Part shown: positions 43,089 through 52,321 of the stretch, piece by piece
How positions within the stretch are numbered: position 1 is the stretch's first letter
How the letters are laid out: each line of letters begins with the position of its first letter
From: Lachnospiraceae bacterium FE2018
Lineage (GTDB): Bacteria; Bacillota; Clostridia; Lachnospirales; Lachnospiraceae
Direction of reading: 5' to 3'
DNA: 64,000 nucleotides
NCBI GenBank assembly: GCA_000702845.1
Contig: JNKK01000002.1
Location: 62,001 to 126,000, forward strand
Position numbers and translations under genes: made by a program
The notes under the pieces: generated by a model
The model's input: only the letters and a program-made list of their open reading frames with translations
What the model was told of the DNA's origin: nothing
Databases searched by the model: none

Positions 43089-44111
43089 ATGGAACAAAAC
43101 CGGAAAATAGATCTGCAATTTATCGGAGATGAAAACGGATGGGGACTGCCTATCTATGACGGTTATCTGGAATTTCCACGGCAGGATAATTCCGGAATTG
43201 CTGTTTTAAATCAGGAACATGCGGTTACTGTAATGCCGCACAAACATTTATATCATGAAATGGCGCTGATTATTCGCGGGCGCGGAACACACTCTTATCA
43301 GGGAGAAGATCCGGTACCGCTTCTGCCGGGTGATGTGCTGCTGATAGAACCGAATGTTGAACACGGTTATTATGTTGAGTCACAGATGACAATCATAAAC
43401 TGCCAGTTCTTTACGCGCAAACTGAATATGGATTTTAACCGGATGGTGAAAAAAAACTACAGGCATCTGGAAACGATTTACGAGGAGTCAAATGTACTGC
43501 AGCGCTGGGATGAGCTGCGGCGCGAGACAGATATTCTCTGGGAAAAAAAGAATCAGTCAGGCGAAGAATATGGCTTGAATGAATCATCTGTGCGAAGGCG
43601 CGGTATTATCGGGCTCACCATGACAGAACGGGCGACAATGGAACGGATCTGTATGGATATGATCAGTGAACAGGAGCTGCAGGACCGCGACAGTTCATCC
43701 ATGAAATCACTGCAGCTGCAGTACCTGCTTACCTGGCTGAAAAGGATTGCCCGGCGGCAGAATGCAGTCAATGCGAATCAGCGCGTGGATAACAGACAGG
43801 CAAAGGTGCAGAAGGCGATCACATATATAGAAGAACACCTGGCAGAAAATATTGAAGTAGGAGATCTCGCGTCACAGGTTTTCTGGAGTGAGGGATATTT
43901 TCGTAATGTCTTCAAAGAAATCACAGGATTTACGCCGATCCAGTACATCAATCGGAAAAAGATCATGAAATCCATTGATTATATTGAAAAAAGCAACATG
44001 AACGTGCAGGAGGCAGCAGAGAGAGTCGGGATTTACGATCCTTCTTATTACAGCCGCCTGTTTAAACAGCATATGGGGTATTCACCGCGTGAAATCAGCA
44101 GAATCAGCTGA
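43089..44111 (+). CDS. AraC-family transcriptional regulator
   Basis: 340 residues; the ATG at 43089 follows GGAGGG. The N-terminal part is a cupin-like sensor (AVTVMPHKHLYHEMALIIRGRG; LLPGDVLLIEPNVEHGY). The C-terminal 100 residues have the two helix-turn-helix units of AraC proteins: AENIEVGDLASQVFWSEGYFRN..FKEITGFTP and VQEAAERVGIYDPSYYSRLFKQ. It follows the ABC uptake genes and is likely to control sugar genes in this region; its own site was not identified. Confidence 0.93.
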   Translation: MEQNRKIDLQFIGDENGWGLPIYDGYLEFPRQDNSGIAVLNQEHAVTVMPHKHLYHEMALIIRGRGTHSYQGEDPVPLLPGDVLLIEPNVEHGYYVESQMTIINCQFFTRKLNMDFNRMVKKNYRHLETIYEESNVLQRWDELRRETDILWEKKNQSGEEYGLNESSVRRRGIIGLTMTERATMERICMDMISEQELQDRDSSSMKSLQLQYLLTWLKRIARRQNAVNANQRVDNRQAKVQKAITYIEEHLAENIEVGDLASQVFWSEGYFRNVFKEITGFTPIQYINRKKIMKSIDYIEKSNMNVQEAAERVGIYDPSYYSRLFKQHMGYSPREISRIS

Positions 44112-44186
44112 TGGTACGAAACAGATGAAACCCGGAGGTTGTATCTGGATTTTGTAAACAATATACGGAGAGAGGAGTGCATCATT

Positions 44187-44537
44187 ATGGAAACCGGAGG
44201 CATGTTTTTAATACTGGACATTATCATTGCAGTGTATGGCGCATATCTGATATACAATGCATGGAATCTCAGAAAAAACGGAGAGATCGGGGGAGGGATC
44301 TGGAGCAAAGATCTTCCCATGCGGAAATGCAGGGATAAAGAGGGATTTTCCGGATTTATGGTTCCGCGGCTGCTGGTATGCGGGATTCTTGTACTGGCCG
44401 ACGGAATCCTCGGAATTCTGGATGACAAAATAACGGATCTTCCGCTGGCGGTTTCACTGCTTCCGATGATTATCATTCTGATTGTTGTAATCTGGTATAT
44501 TGTTTTTTCCAGAAAGGCACAGAGGCTGTTCTTCTAA
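44187..44537 (+). CDS. Small membrane protein, unknown function
   Basis: About 116 residues; the ATG at 44187 follows GAGAGAGGAG. Three helices: MFLILDIIIAVYGAYLIYNA at the N-terminus, LLVCGILVLADGILGIL near the middle and LPMIIILIVVIWYIVF at the end, with a conserved-looking soluble loop containing CRDKEGF. Possibly a DUF3784-type protein, but the assignment is weak. It lies between the two regulator genes. Confidence 0.7.
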   Translation: METGGMFLILDIIIAVYGAYLIYNAWNLRKNGEIGGGIWSKDLPMRKCRDKEGFSGFMVPRLLVCGILVLADGILGILDDKITDLPLAVSLLPMIIILIVVIWYIVFSRKAQRLFF

Positions 44538-44613
44538 AAAGCGCATTCGAATGGTGAAACTGCGAAAGCATTTGTTCACAAAAATAAGTTCGGAAAATTG
44601 GCGAAAATGACAA

Positions 44614-44633
44614 TTGCGTACACGCGCACGCAA
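44614..44633. promoter_or_regulatory. LacI-type operator upstream of the second LacI gene
   Basis: A 20-bp site of the form TTGCGTnnnCGnnnACGCAA with perfect arms and a central CG. The same pattern occurs at 45853-45872. Its first six bases can serve as the -35 box, with GATAAG or ATAAGA 16-17 bp later. Confidence 0.8.
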
Positions 44634-44669
44634 ATGATAAGATTTCATCAGGCAACCCTGATCAAATAC

Positions 44670-44711
44670 GCCTGCCGATGGCTGTTCAAGCTGCCGGCGG
44701 GCTTTTGTTTT
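44670..44711 (+). terminator. Leader terminator before the second LacI gene
   Basis: GCCTGCCG (44670-44677) pairs with CGGCGGGC (44695-44702), then TTTTGTTTTG. It lies between the operator/promoter and the start codon at 44771. Confidence 0.7.
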
Positions 44712-44770
44712 GTTCTTATCTCAAAAAACTAGTCCTGAAAAACTTGTCCAAAAAACGAGGTGACAAATCT

Positions 44771-45820
44771 ATGGCTGTAACAATCAAAGAAATTGCAGAT
44801 GCCTGCGGTGTATCGAGAGGGACTGTGGACCGGGCGCTTCACAACCGCGGACGCGTTCAGCCGGAGGTGGCAGAACGTATTAAAAAAGTCGCCAATGAAC
44901 TGGGGTATACAATTAATGTCAGCGGAAGAGCGCTGGCTATGACCGGTAAAAACATAGCGATTGGTGTGATTCTGCAGTTTGCCGAAACCCCTTTTATGCA
45001 GAAGGTTCGCGAGGGAATCCTCGAGGCAGAGAGTGAGATCAGCCAGTTCGGATGTCATGTTGAACTCTGTGAGATCAATGGGATTGATATACAGAAAACA
45101 ATCCGTCAGATGGAAAAGCTGCGGAAAATGAAAGTCCGGTCGATTGCAGTTGTGGCAGCTGAAGATTCGCGGATGCGTGAGGAGATCAGCAGATGTGAAG
45201 CGGACGGAATCAGTATTATTACACTGAATTCGGATCTCACGGAATCGGAAAGGAAATGCTTCGTCGGTCAGGATGCTGAAAAGAGCGGAAGCATGGCAGC
45301 CGGCATTATGGGAGATATTCTGCAGGGTACCGGAAATGTGATTCTGTTTTACGGAATCGATGAAACCAGTCAGGGTGCCAGAATCCGCGGTTTCCGCAAT
45401 GTAATGAAAAGCGATTATCCGGATATCCGGATTGCAGCGGAATATAAAACAGATAATAGTCCGGAAAAACTTGCTGAGCAGCTGCAGACATTTTTGAAAG
45501 AGGAGAAGAAACCGGACGGAATCTATCTTTGTGCTGAGGGGGCCGTGGAACTGGCGCGCTGTCTGCGCAAAAACGGCTGCGAATCGGAAATCCGTGTGAT
45601 TGTTCATGATCTGGCCGGCTGCAATCCCGATGATATTGCGGACCGAACGATTGACTATGTAATTGATGATGACGGACACAGGCAGGGGTATCTGGCGATC
45701 CGTCTGTTGTTCTGGTGGTTCTACCATCAGAAAGAGCCGCAGGATGAATTTTACGCTACGGATATCCGGGCGATCAGCAAATATAACATGCACCGCGAAG
45801 AATTCGTGAATGTGCAATAA
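44771..45820 (+). CDS. LacI-family transcriptional regulator
   Basis: 349 residues; the ATG at 44771 follows GAGGTGA. The helix-turn-helix is TIKEIADACGVSRGTVDRAL, then a ribose-binding-like sensor (IAIGVILQFAETPFMQKV; GQDAEKSGSMAAGIM; DGIYLCAEGAVELARCL). It has an operator in its own promoter and an identical type of operator before the downstream oxidoreductase gene, so it likely represses itself and the operon starting at 45963 until a sugar or cyclitol binds. The sensor is of the D-ribose/inositol-binding class. Confidence 0.93.
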   Translation: MAVTIKEIADACGVSRGTVDRALHNRGRVQPEVAERIKKVANELGYTINVSGRALAMTGKNIAIGVILQFAETPFMQKVREGILEAESEISQFGCHVELCEINGIDIQKTIRQMEKLRKMKVRSIAVVAAEDSRMREEISRCEADGISIITLNSDLTESERKCFVGQDAEKSGSMAAGIMGDILQGTGNVILFYGIDETSQGARIRGFRNVMKSDYPDIRIAAEYKTDNSPEKLAEQLQTFLKEEKKPDGIYLCAEGAVELARCLRKNGCESEIRVIVHDLAGCNPDDIADRTIDYVIDDDGHRQGYLAIRLLFWWFYHQKEPQDEFYATDIRAISKYNMHREEFVNVQ

Positions 45821-45852
45821 AAACGGAACGATAATTTATGTAGTTTTACCAG

Positions 45853-45881
45853 TTGCGTGTGCGTGCACGCAATGATATAAT
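45853..45881 (+). promoter_or_regulatory. Operator and promoter of the second oxidoreductase operon
   Basis: The operator TTGCGTnnnCGnnnACGCAA (45853-45872) supplies the -35 box TTGCGT; 17 bp later comes a perfect TATAAT (45876-45881). A bound repressor would cover the whole promoter. Confidence 0.85.
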
Positions 45882-45962
45882 AAGACTATCTTAAGAAACA
45901 GAAAAGACAGGAAAAAAGGAAGCAGTAAACAAATATACAGTTATAATTTAAGGAGGAAAGTT

Positions 45963-46970
45963 ATGTTACGTGTTGGTGTTATCGGATGCGGCGGAATGGG
46001 AAGAAGTCATATTGAGAGAATCACAAACCGCACACAGGGCGCAAAAGTTGTTGCAGTTTCTGACGTTTTCGAAGAAGGCGCTAAGAAGGGTGCTGAGATC
46101 GCCGGCGAAGGCTGCAAGGTTTACACAGACAGCAAACAGCTGATCAATGATCCGGATGTTGACGCGATCGTAATCGTTTCTCCTGGATTTGCACACTGCG
46201 AAGACCTGCTTGAGGCAATTAAAGTCGGAAAACGCGTATTCTGTGAGAAGCCGCTCTGCACAACAGCTGATGACTGCAAGAAGGTTATGGATGCTGAGGC
46301 AGCTGCCGGCAAGCACCTGATCCAGCTTGGATTCATGCGCCGTTATCATAAGGGTTACATCCAGATCAAGGATGCGATCAAGACCGGCGAATACGGCGAT
46401 CCGCTCATCATGCACTGCACACACAGAAATCCGGAAGTTCCGGAAAGCTACAACACACCGATGGCAGTTCATGACACAGTTATTCATGAGATCGATCTCT
46501 GCCACTGGATGGTAGATGATGACTATGACAGCGTTCAGGTAATCATGCCGAAGCAGACACGTTACATCCATAAGAACTGCAAAGATCCGCAGATCATGAT
46601 TATGCGCACAAAGAGCGGTATCACAATCGACGTAGAGTGCTTCGTAAACTGCCTGTTCGGTTATGATATCAACTGTGAAGTCGTCTGCGAGAAGGCTTCC
46701 CTGAAGATGGGAACACCGATCGCTCCGTTCATCAAGAAAGACGCTACACTTTCCACAGAAGTATCCACAGACTGCTTCGTACTGTTCAAAGAGGCATATG
46801 ACGAAGAAATCCAGAACTGGGTTGACTGCGCAGACAAGGGCGTTATCGAAGGCCCGAACACATGGGACGGATATCTCGCAGCTGTTACTGCTGACGCACT
46901 TGTAAAGGCACAGGAAAGCGGACAGATCGAGAAAGTTGTCACAGTTGAAAAGCCTGAGTTCTACAAATAA
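45963..46970 (+). CDS. Gfo/Idh/MocA-family oxidoreductase, inositol-dehydrogenase-like
   Basis: 335 residues, the usual length of inositol 2-dehydrogenase (IolG); AAGGAGGAAAG precedes the ATG. The NAD-binding loop is VGVIGCGGMGRSH (4-16), FCEKPLCTT holds the conserved Lys96, and the catalytic region includes HDTVIHEIDLCHWMVDDDYD, matching the Asp..His pair of IolG. It probably oxidises a ring hydroxyl of an inositol or hexose derivative. Two TIM-barrel genes follow, one IolH-like, supporting a cyclitol route, though iolB, iolC and iolD are not seen here. Confidence 0.92.
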   Translation: MLRVGVIGCGGMGRSHIERITNRTQGAKVVAVSDVFEEGAKKGAEIAGEGCKVYTDSKQLINDPDVDAIVIVSPGFAHCEDLLEAIKVGKRVFCEKPLCTTADDCKKVMDAEAAAGKHLIQLGFMRRYHKGYIQIKDAIKTGEYGDPLIMHCTHRNPEVPESYNTPMAVHDTVIHEIDLCHWMVDDDYDSVQVIMPKQTRYIHKNCKDPQIMIMRTKSGITIDVECFVNCLFGYDINCEVVCEKASLKMGTPIAPFIKKDATLSTEVSTDCFVLFKEAYDEEIQNWVDCADKGVIEGPNTWDGYLAAVTADALVKAQESGQIEKVVTVEKPEFYK

Positions 46971-47078
46971 GAAGAATTAAGAAGAATTCTGATTCAGAAA
47001 ACAGATTGTTTTGTGTGCGCCGCACCGCAGTGCACCGGGGGTTATCATTTACAGTTTCAAAAATAAGGAGAAAGCAGA

Positions 47079-47942
47079 ATGAAATTAGGTTTTAACGAAG
47101 CGAACAGCAAAGGTTGTGCAGGACATACCGTCATGAAAGATCTGGAACTCTGCGATAAGTACGGATTCGATCTGATCGACATCCAGTCTGAGTGTCTGGA
47201 CAGAGATCTGGAGGCAGGAATTGTTACACTTGAGGAGATCGGTGAGTTCTTCAAGACCCATCATCTGAAAATGTCCTCCTACAACGCACTGATTTTCTTC
47301 AACATGAAGAAGACACAGGAAGAGAAGGATGCTGTTCTTGACGAGCTTCGTGAGATCGTCCGCCGCTGCAAAATCTTCGACTGCAAGATGATCGTTGTTG
47401 TTCCGTCTATGGATCTTGATGTTCCGGCAACACGTCCGGAGATCCGCAAGGATGCTGTTGAAGTGATCAAGTCCATGCTTCCGATCGTAGAGCCGGAAGG
47501 CATCAAGCTTTCAATTGAGTTCTGCGCAAGCCCGACGATGTCAATCAACCGTTTTGATGACGCATATGCAATCATCAAGGAAGTTGATCATCCGCTTGTA
47601 GGTCTTACCTGTGACCAGTATCATTTCCGCACCATGGGATCATCCTGGGAAGAGCTGGAGAAGGCTGACGGCTCCAAGATCTTCGTATGGCACCTCAATG
47701 GTTCCGAAGATATGCCGCTGGGCGCTTCCTACAACACCGACGCTGTCCGCGTATGGCCGGATGATGAGAAAGACTGCCTGGATCAGAAGCGCTTTGCTGA
47801 CACCTTCAAGAAGATCGGCTACAGCAATGACAACTGCATCATCGAGATCTTCCGTCCGGAGTACTGGGAGATGAGCCAGGAAGAGAACGTAAAGAAATCC
47901 TTTGAAGTTACAAAGGCTCACGTTGAGAAATACTGGAACTGA
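47079..47942 (+). CDS. TIM-barrel isomerase/epimerase-like protein
   Basis: 287 residues; ATG after AAGGAGAAAG. Xylose-isomerase-like fold: ligand candidates are in LSIEFCASP (Glu), GLTCDQYHF (Asp, His), VWHLNGSED (His) and CIIEIFRPEY (Glu). Broadly like inosose dehydratases (IolE) or hexulose isomerases, but not close enough by eye to name. Second gene of the LacI-controlled operon, 108 bp after the oxidoreductase. Its highly biased codon use matches its neighbours. Confidence 0.88.
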   Translation: MKLGFNEANSKGCAGHTVMKDLELCDKYGFDLIDIQSECLDRDLEAGIVTLEEIGEFFKTHHLKMSSYNALIFFNMKKTQEEKDAVLDELREIVRRCKIFDCKMIVVVPSMDLDVPATRPEIRKDAVEVIKSMLPIVEPEGIKLSIEFCASPTMSINRFDDAYAIIKEVDHPLVGLTCDQYHFRTMGSSWEELEKADGSKIFVWHLNGSEDMPLGASYNTDAVRVWPDDEKDCLDQKRFADTFKKIGYSNDNCIIEIFRPEYWEMSQEENVKKSFEVTKAHVEKYWN

Positions 47943-48028
47943 TCAGGAACAGTAATGATCAGAACCTGACATGATCAGGACAGAACGTGCACAGAACCGG
48001 AAAACCCGGAGAAAGCGGCAGTATAAGT

Positions 48029-48040
48029 TAAACGTTTCCG
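48029..48040. promoter_or_regulatory. Possible LacI-family half-palindrome site
   Basis: An AAACGTTT palindrome within TTAAACGTTTCC, resembling the site at 35925. It precedes the extended -10 promoter near 48094. Confidence 0.35.
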
Positions 48041-48090
48041 CAAAATTCTGTGTCAAAGCAGGTATTTATATCAGGAAATGCTTGTAAATA

Positions 48091-48099
48091 TGCTATAAT
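48091..48099 (+). promoter_or_regulatory. Extended -10 promoter before the iolH-like gene
   Basis: TGCTATAAT (48091-48099); no good -35 box. Transcription would begin at the foot of the next hairpin. Confidence 0.6.
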
Positions 48100-48101
48100 A
48101 T

Positions 48102-48148
48102 TGTACAGGCGGGTGCAGTAGAAGCTGTGCTGCGCCTGTACAGTTTTT
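48102..48148 (+). terminator. Hairpin with T-run directly after a promoter
   Basis: TGTACAGGCG and CGCCTGTACA form a perfect 10-bp stem with further pairing inside (GTGCAG/CTGTGC), then GTTTTTA. Either the terminator of the preceding gene or a leader attenuator for the gene at 48312. Confidence 0.75.
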
Positions 48149-48311
48149 ATCGGAAAATGCAGTTTTGCTGAATCGTCAGGACGTGAATCAATATGGACCG
48201 GCAGGTCATAAATCGAAATAGACCGGCATAATTGGGCAGGGATTGACATGAATCTGAATGAATCAGGCTGCAGGTTTCCGGGGGGATCTCAAAAGAGAAA
48301 GGAGTTCTTAC

Positions 48312-49232
48312 ATGAAAATTGCTTTTGATGTAGATGTATTGGCAAAGCAGTATGACATCAACACAATGGTGCATAAGGTTGCTGACTGGGGCTATAAATA
48401 TATTGAGCAGTCTCCGCATCCGCGCATCAATCCGTTTTACAAACATCCGCTGTTCTCAAAGGAGTGCGAGGCAGAGTACCGTCAGGCACTGAAAGAGACA
48501 GGCGTTGAGATTTCTTCCTTCATCGTTGTTTACCGCTGGTCAGGTCCGACTGAGGAACAGCGCAAGATGGCAGTTGCAAACTGGAAGAAGATCATCGAGA
48601 TCGCAGTTAACATGGGCGTTCCGGTAATCAACACCGAGCTCTCAGGCGATCCGAATCAGCAGGAGATCTGCAACGGCATGTGGTTCCGTTCCATGGAAGA
48701 ACTGCTTCCGATTATTGAGCGCGAAGGCCTTCGTGTTGAGATTCAGTCTCATCCGTATGACTTCTGTGAGCTGAATGACGAGACCTGTGACCTGGTCAAA
48801 TCCTTCCGTTCCCCGAACCTCGGCTACGTATATTCAGCATCTCATGGATTCTTCTATGATCAGGGCAAGGGCGACGTCCGCCATATGCTGAAATATGCAG
48901 GCGATGAGCTGACCCATGTACTCTTCGCAGACACCTGGAACCAGACCAAGGACTGCCGTTACATCCTGAATCCGCCGTGGCTGAATGCACGCGGAGCTGC
49001 TGATGTTACCATTCACCAGCATACCGCTATGGGTGAAGGCGAAGTTGACTTCCCGGGTATCTTCGAGACACTGCGCGAGATGGACTTCGCAAACAAACAG
49101 CTGAAGCCGGACGCTCCGAAGGTCGGCGGCGACAACATCGCATGCGTATCCTACTTTGGATTCCCGGAGAAGATGGAACAGCAGGCACCGGAAGCACGCG
49201 AGATCATCGAGCGGGAGCTTCTTGGAAAGTAA
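48312..49232 (+). CDS. IolH-like TIM-barrel protein
   Basis: 306 residues; ATG at 48312 after AAAGGAG. The N-terminus MKIAFDVDVLAKQ, the segment YKYIEQSPHPRINPFYKHP and the YRWSGPTEEQR block are characteristic of IolH of Bacillus inositol operons, whose exact reaction is unsettled. Metal-ligand candidates are in VEIQSHPYDF and FADTWNQ. It is the third gene of the island segment that begins with the inositol-dehydrogenase-like gene, but has its own promoter and leader hairpin. Supports a role in inositol or related cyclitol breakdown (inference). Confidence 0.88.
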   Translation: MKIAFDVDVLAKQYDINTMVHKVADWGYKYIEQSPHPRINPFYKHPLFSKECEAEYRQALKETGVEISSFIVVYRWSGPTEEQRKMAVANWKKIIEIAVNMGVPVINTELSGDPNQQEICNGMWFRSMEELLPIIEREGLRVEIQSHPYDFCELNDETCDLVKSFRSPNLGYVYSASHGFFYDQGKGDVRHMLKYAGDELTHVLFADTWNQTKDCRYILNPPWLNARGAADVTIHQHTAMGEGEVDFPGIFETLREMDFANKQLKPDAPKVGGDNIACVSYFGFPEKMEQQAPEAREIIERELLGK

Positions 49233-49249
49233 ATATTACTGGATTGTTC

Positions 49250-49284
49250 AGAGATGCAGGGTTTAATCCTGCATCTCTTTTTTC
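49250..49284 (+). terminator. Intrinsic terminator after the iolH-like gene
   Basis: AGAGATGCAGG (49250-49260) / CCTGCATCTCT (49268-49278), then T-run. Confidence 0.9.
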
Positions 49285-49308
49285 GTATATAAAACTAGTA
49301 TAAAACTA

Positions 49309-49500
49309 TATAATGGGATTTGCCGGTCGGAGAATCGGACTGGGCATCCGCAAAGGTGCAGTCGGGAAGGATGCGGATGCCCAGAAGCCGAAGACCAGCG
49401 CCAGCCGGAGGAATCAAAGCAAGATGCACAAGTGCGCAGGGCAGCATGCGCGCGACCGGAGATCGCAATTTGAAGCGCAATTTGCAGAATAGAGAAAGAA
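49309..49500 (+). repeat. Structured non-coding region with a degenerate dispersed repeat
   Basis: TGGGCATCCGCA (49341-49352) pairs with TGCGGATGCCCA (49372-49383). The part 49412-49475 resembles the 3' half of the multi-hairpin repeat (GATGCACAAGTGCGC, GCGCGACCGGAGATCGCAATTT). A TATAAT is present at 49309. No protein is supported here. Confidence 0.55.
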
Positions 49501-49502
49501 TA

Positions 49503-49536
49503 AACCCCGGGAACAGCATGTGTTCCCGGGGTTTGT
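49503..49536. terminator. Terminator hairpin between convergent units
   Basis: AAACCCCGGGAACA and TGTTCCCGGGGTTT form a perfect stem; it likely ends the minus-strand S1-domain gene. Confidence 0.75.
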
Positions 49537-49570
49537 TAAAACCTCATTCAAACTGCAGAAATCAGGCCGG

Positions 49571-50311
49571 TCAGTCCAGCTTGATTCCCTTCAGCAGGTC
49601 ACCAAAGCTTGTGGTAAGCTCTTCGCTCTTCGGAAGCTTGTAGTCTTTCGGCATTGCTCCCTCGTCATCACGGCGTTCGCGGCGTTCACGCTGCGGCTTA
49701 TCAGCACCTTCCGGACGCTCAAGAAGCGCTTTGATGGACAGGCTGAGTTTGCCGTCTTTGACATTAAGGACTTTAACCTTGACTTCTTCGCCGATCTTCA
49801 GTACATCGGCCGGATCATTGACACGCTTGAAAGCGATCTGAGAGACGTGTACCAGTCCGGAGATGCGGTCGCCAAGATCGATAAATGCGCCATAAGGCTG
49901 CAGGCTCTCAACTTTGCCGTCCAGAACTGTACCCGGCTCGATTGCCTCGATCTTCGCCTTGCGTGCTTCATCTGCCTGTGCGCGAAGTACTGCACGGCAG
50001 GAAAGCAGGAGACGATTCTTTGCCTCTTCTGCTTCAAGCACCTGAACCTGGATCTCTTTTCCGACATAGGCATTCAGATCATCCACGTGTGTCAGTGCCA
50101 GATGGGAAGCCGGAATAAATCCGCGAATGCCTTCAAGATGTGTTACAACACCCTTGTTGACAACTTCCTCAACTGTGACAGTGATTACTGTCTTTTCAGC
50201 AAGGTACTGGTTGATCTGTTCCCAGTTTGCGGCGCCCTCGTCCTTGAATGTATCAAAGGATTCGTCCACTGCGTTTGAAAGATCATCCATGGTCATGTTT
50301 TCTTCTGACAT
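49571..50311 (-). CDS. S1 RNA-binding domain protein
   Basis: 246 residues; ATG at 50311 after GAGGTGG. Two S1 domains: residues about 40-110 (ITVTVEEVVNKGVVTHLEGIRGFIPASHL) and about 125-198 (GTVLDGKVESLQPYGAFIDLGDRISGLVHVSQI), then a basic/acidic tail (RERRERRDDEG). It is much shorter than ribosomal protein S1 of proteobacteria but of the type annotated as S1-like in Clostridia, binding mRNA at the ribosome. Monocistronic, with its own promoter. Confidence 0.93.
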   Translation of the reverse strand: MSEENMTMDDLSNAVDESFDTFKDEGAANWEQINQYLAEKTVITVTVEEVVNKGVVTHLEGIRGFIPASHLALTHVDDLNAYVGKEIQVQVLEAEEAKNRLLLSCRAVLRAQADEARKAKIEAIEPGTVLDGKVESLQPYGAFIDLGDRISGLVHVSQIAFKRVNDPADVLKIGEEVKVKVLNVKDGKLSLSIKALLERPEGADKPQRERRERRDDEGAMPKDYKLPKSEELTTSFGDLLKGIKLD

Positions 50312-50372
50312 AGTTCCACCTCATTTTTAATACATAAATTTAATGCTGCATTTCGCAGACACCTCAGCAACG

Positions 50373-50401
50373 ATTATAACACATACATTGTCTGTGTTAA
50401 A
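50373..50401 (-). promoter_or_regulatory. Promoter of the S1-domain gene
   Basis: Minus-strand TTTAAC (50401-50396), 17 bp, TATAAT (50378-50373). Confidence 0.75.
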
Positions 50402-50571
50402 GCGGAATTATAAGATTTTTCGCATATTTTCAAGGGTTTTTAAGGGGGGTTAAGTATTTGTATACACTAATAGCTCTTTGATTTGCCATATCTGTATCAT
50501 ATAGACGCATATCATCATGAGATAAATAATCCGACAATTAACAAAAAATAGAAAAAATTTCAAAAATCTTG

Positions 50572-51974
<1,403 letters not shown>

Positions 51975-52042
51975 CCGGGCATCATCTGATACGGGGAGTG
52001 TTTCATATATTAATGAAATAATAATCAAATAATAATCAGATC

Positions 52043-52076
52043 AATCCGCCGCAGTCTCTGGCTGCGGCGGATTTTT
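52043..52076 (+). terminator. Intrinsic terminator after gdhA
   Basis: AATCCGCCGCAG / CTGCGGCGGATT with T-run. Confidence 0.92.
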
Positions 52077-52172
52077 CGTACGATTTGTTACCGGAATTCT
52101 GGTCAAGTGTTAAAAAAACGACAAATCAGTAGACCATAATTGTTAAGTAATCTTCACATTGTTTTCTTTTTC

Positions 52173-52201
52173 TTTACAAACTCCCGTGTATGCGATAATA
52201 T
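52173..52201 (+). promoter_or_regulatory. Promoter of murA
   Basis: TTTACA (52173-52178), 17 bp, TAATAT (52196-52201). The leader is about 115 nt with no evident structure. Confidence 0.65.
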
Positions 52202-52321
52202 GACACTATATTAGTTTACAAAGGATACTCTGATTGATAAAAGCGCATCTGTTCGTGCGCGTGTATCAGGAAGATGTAAACTGATATAACAGGGAGATAA
52301 AAAGAATAATCGAGGTGGAGA

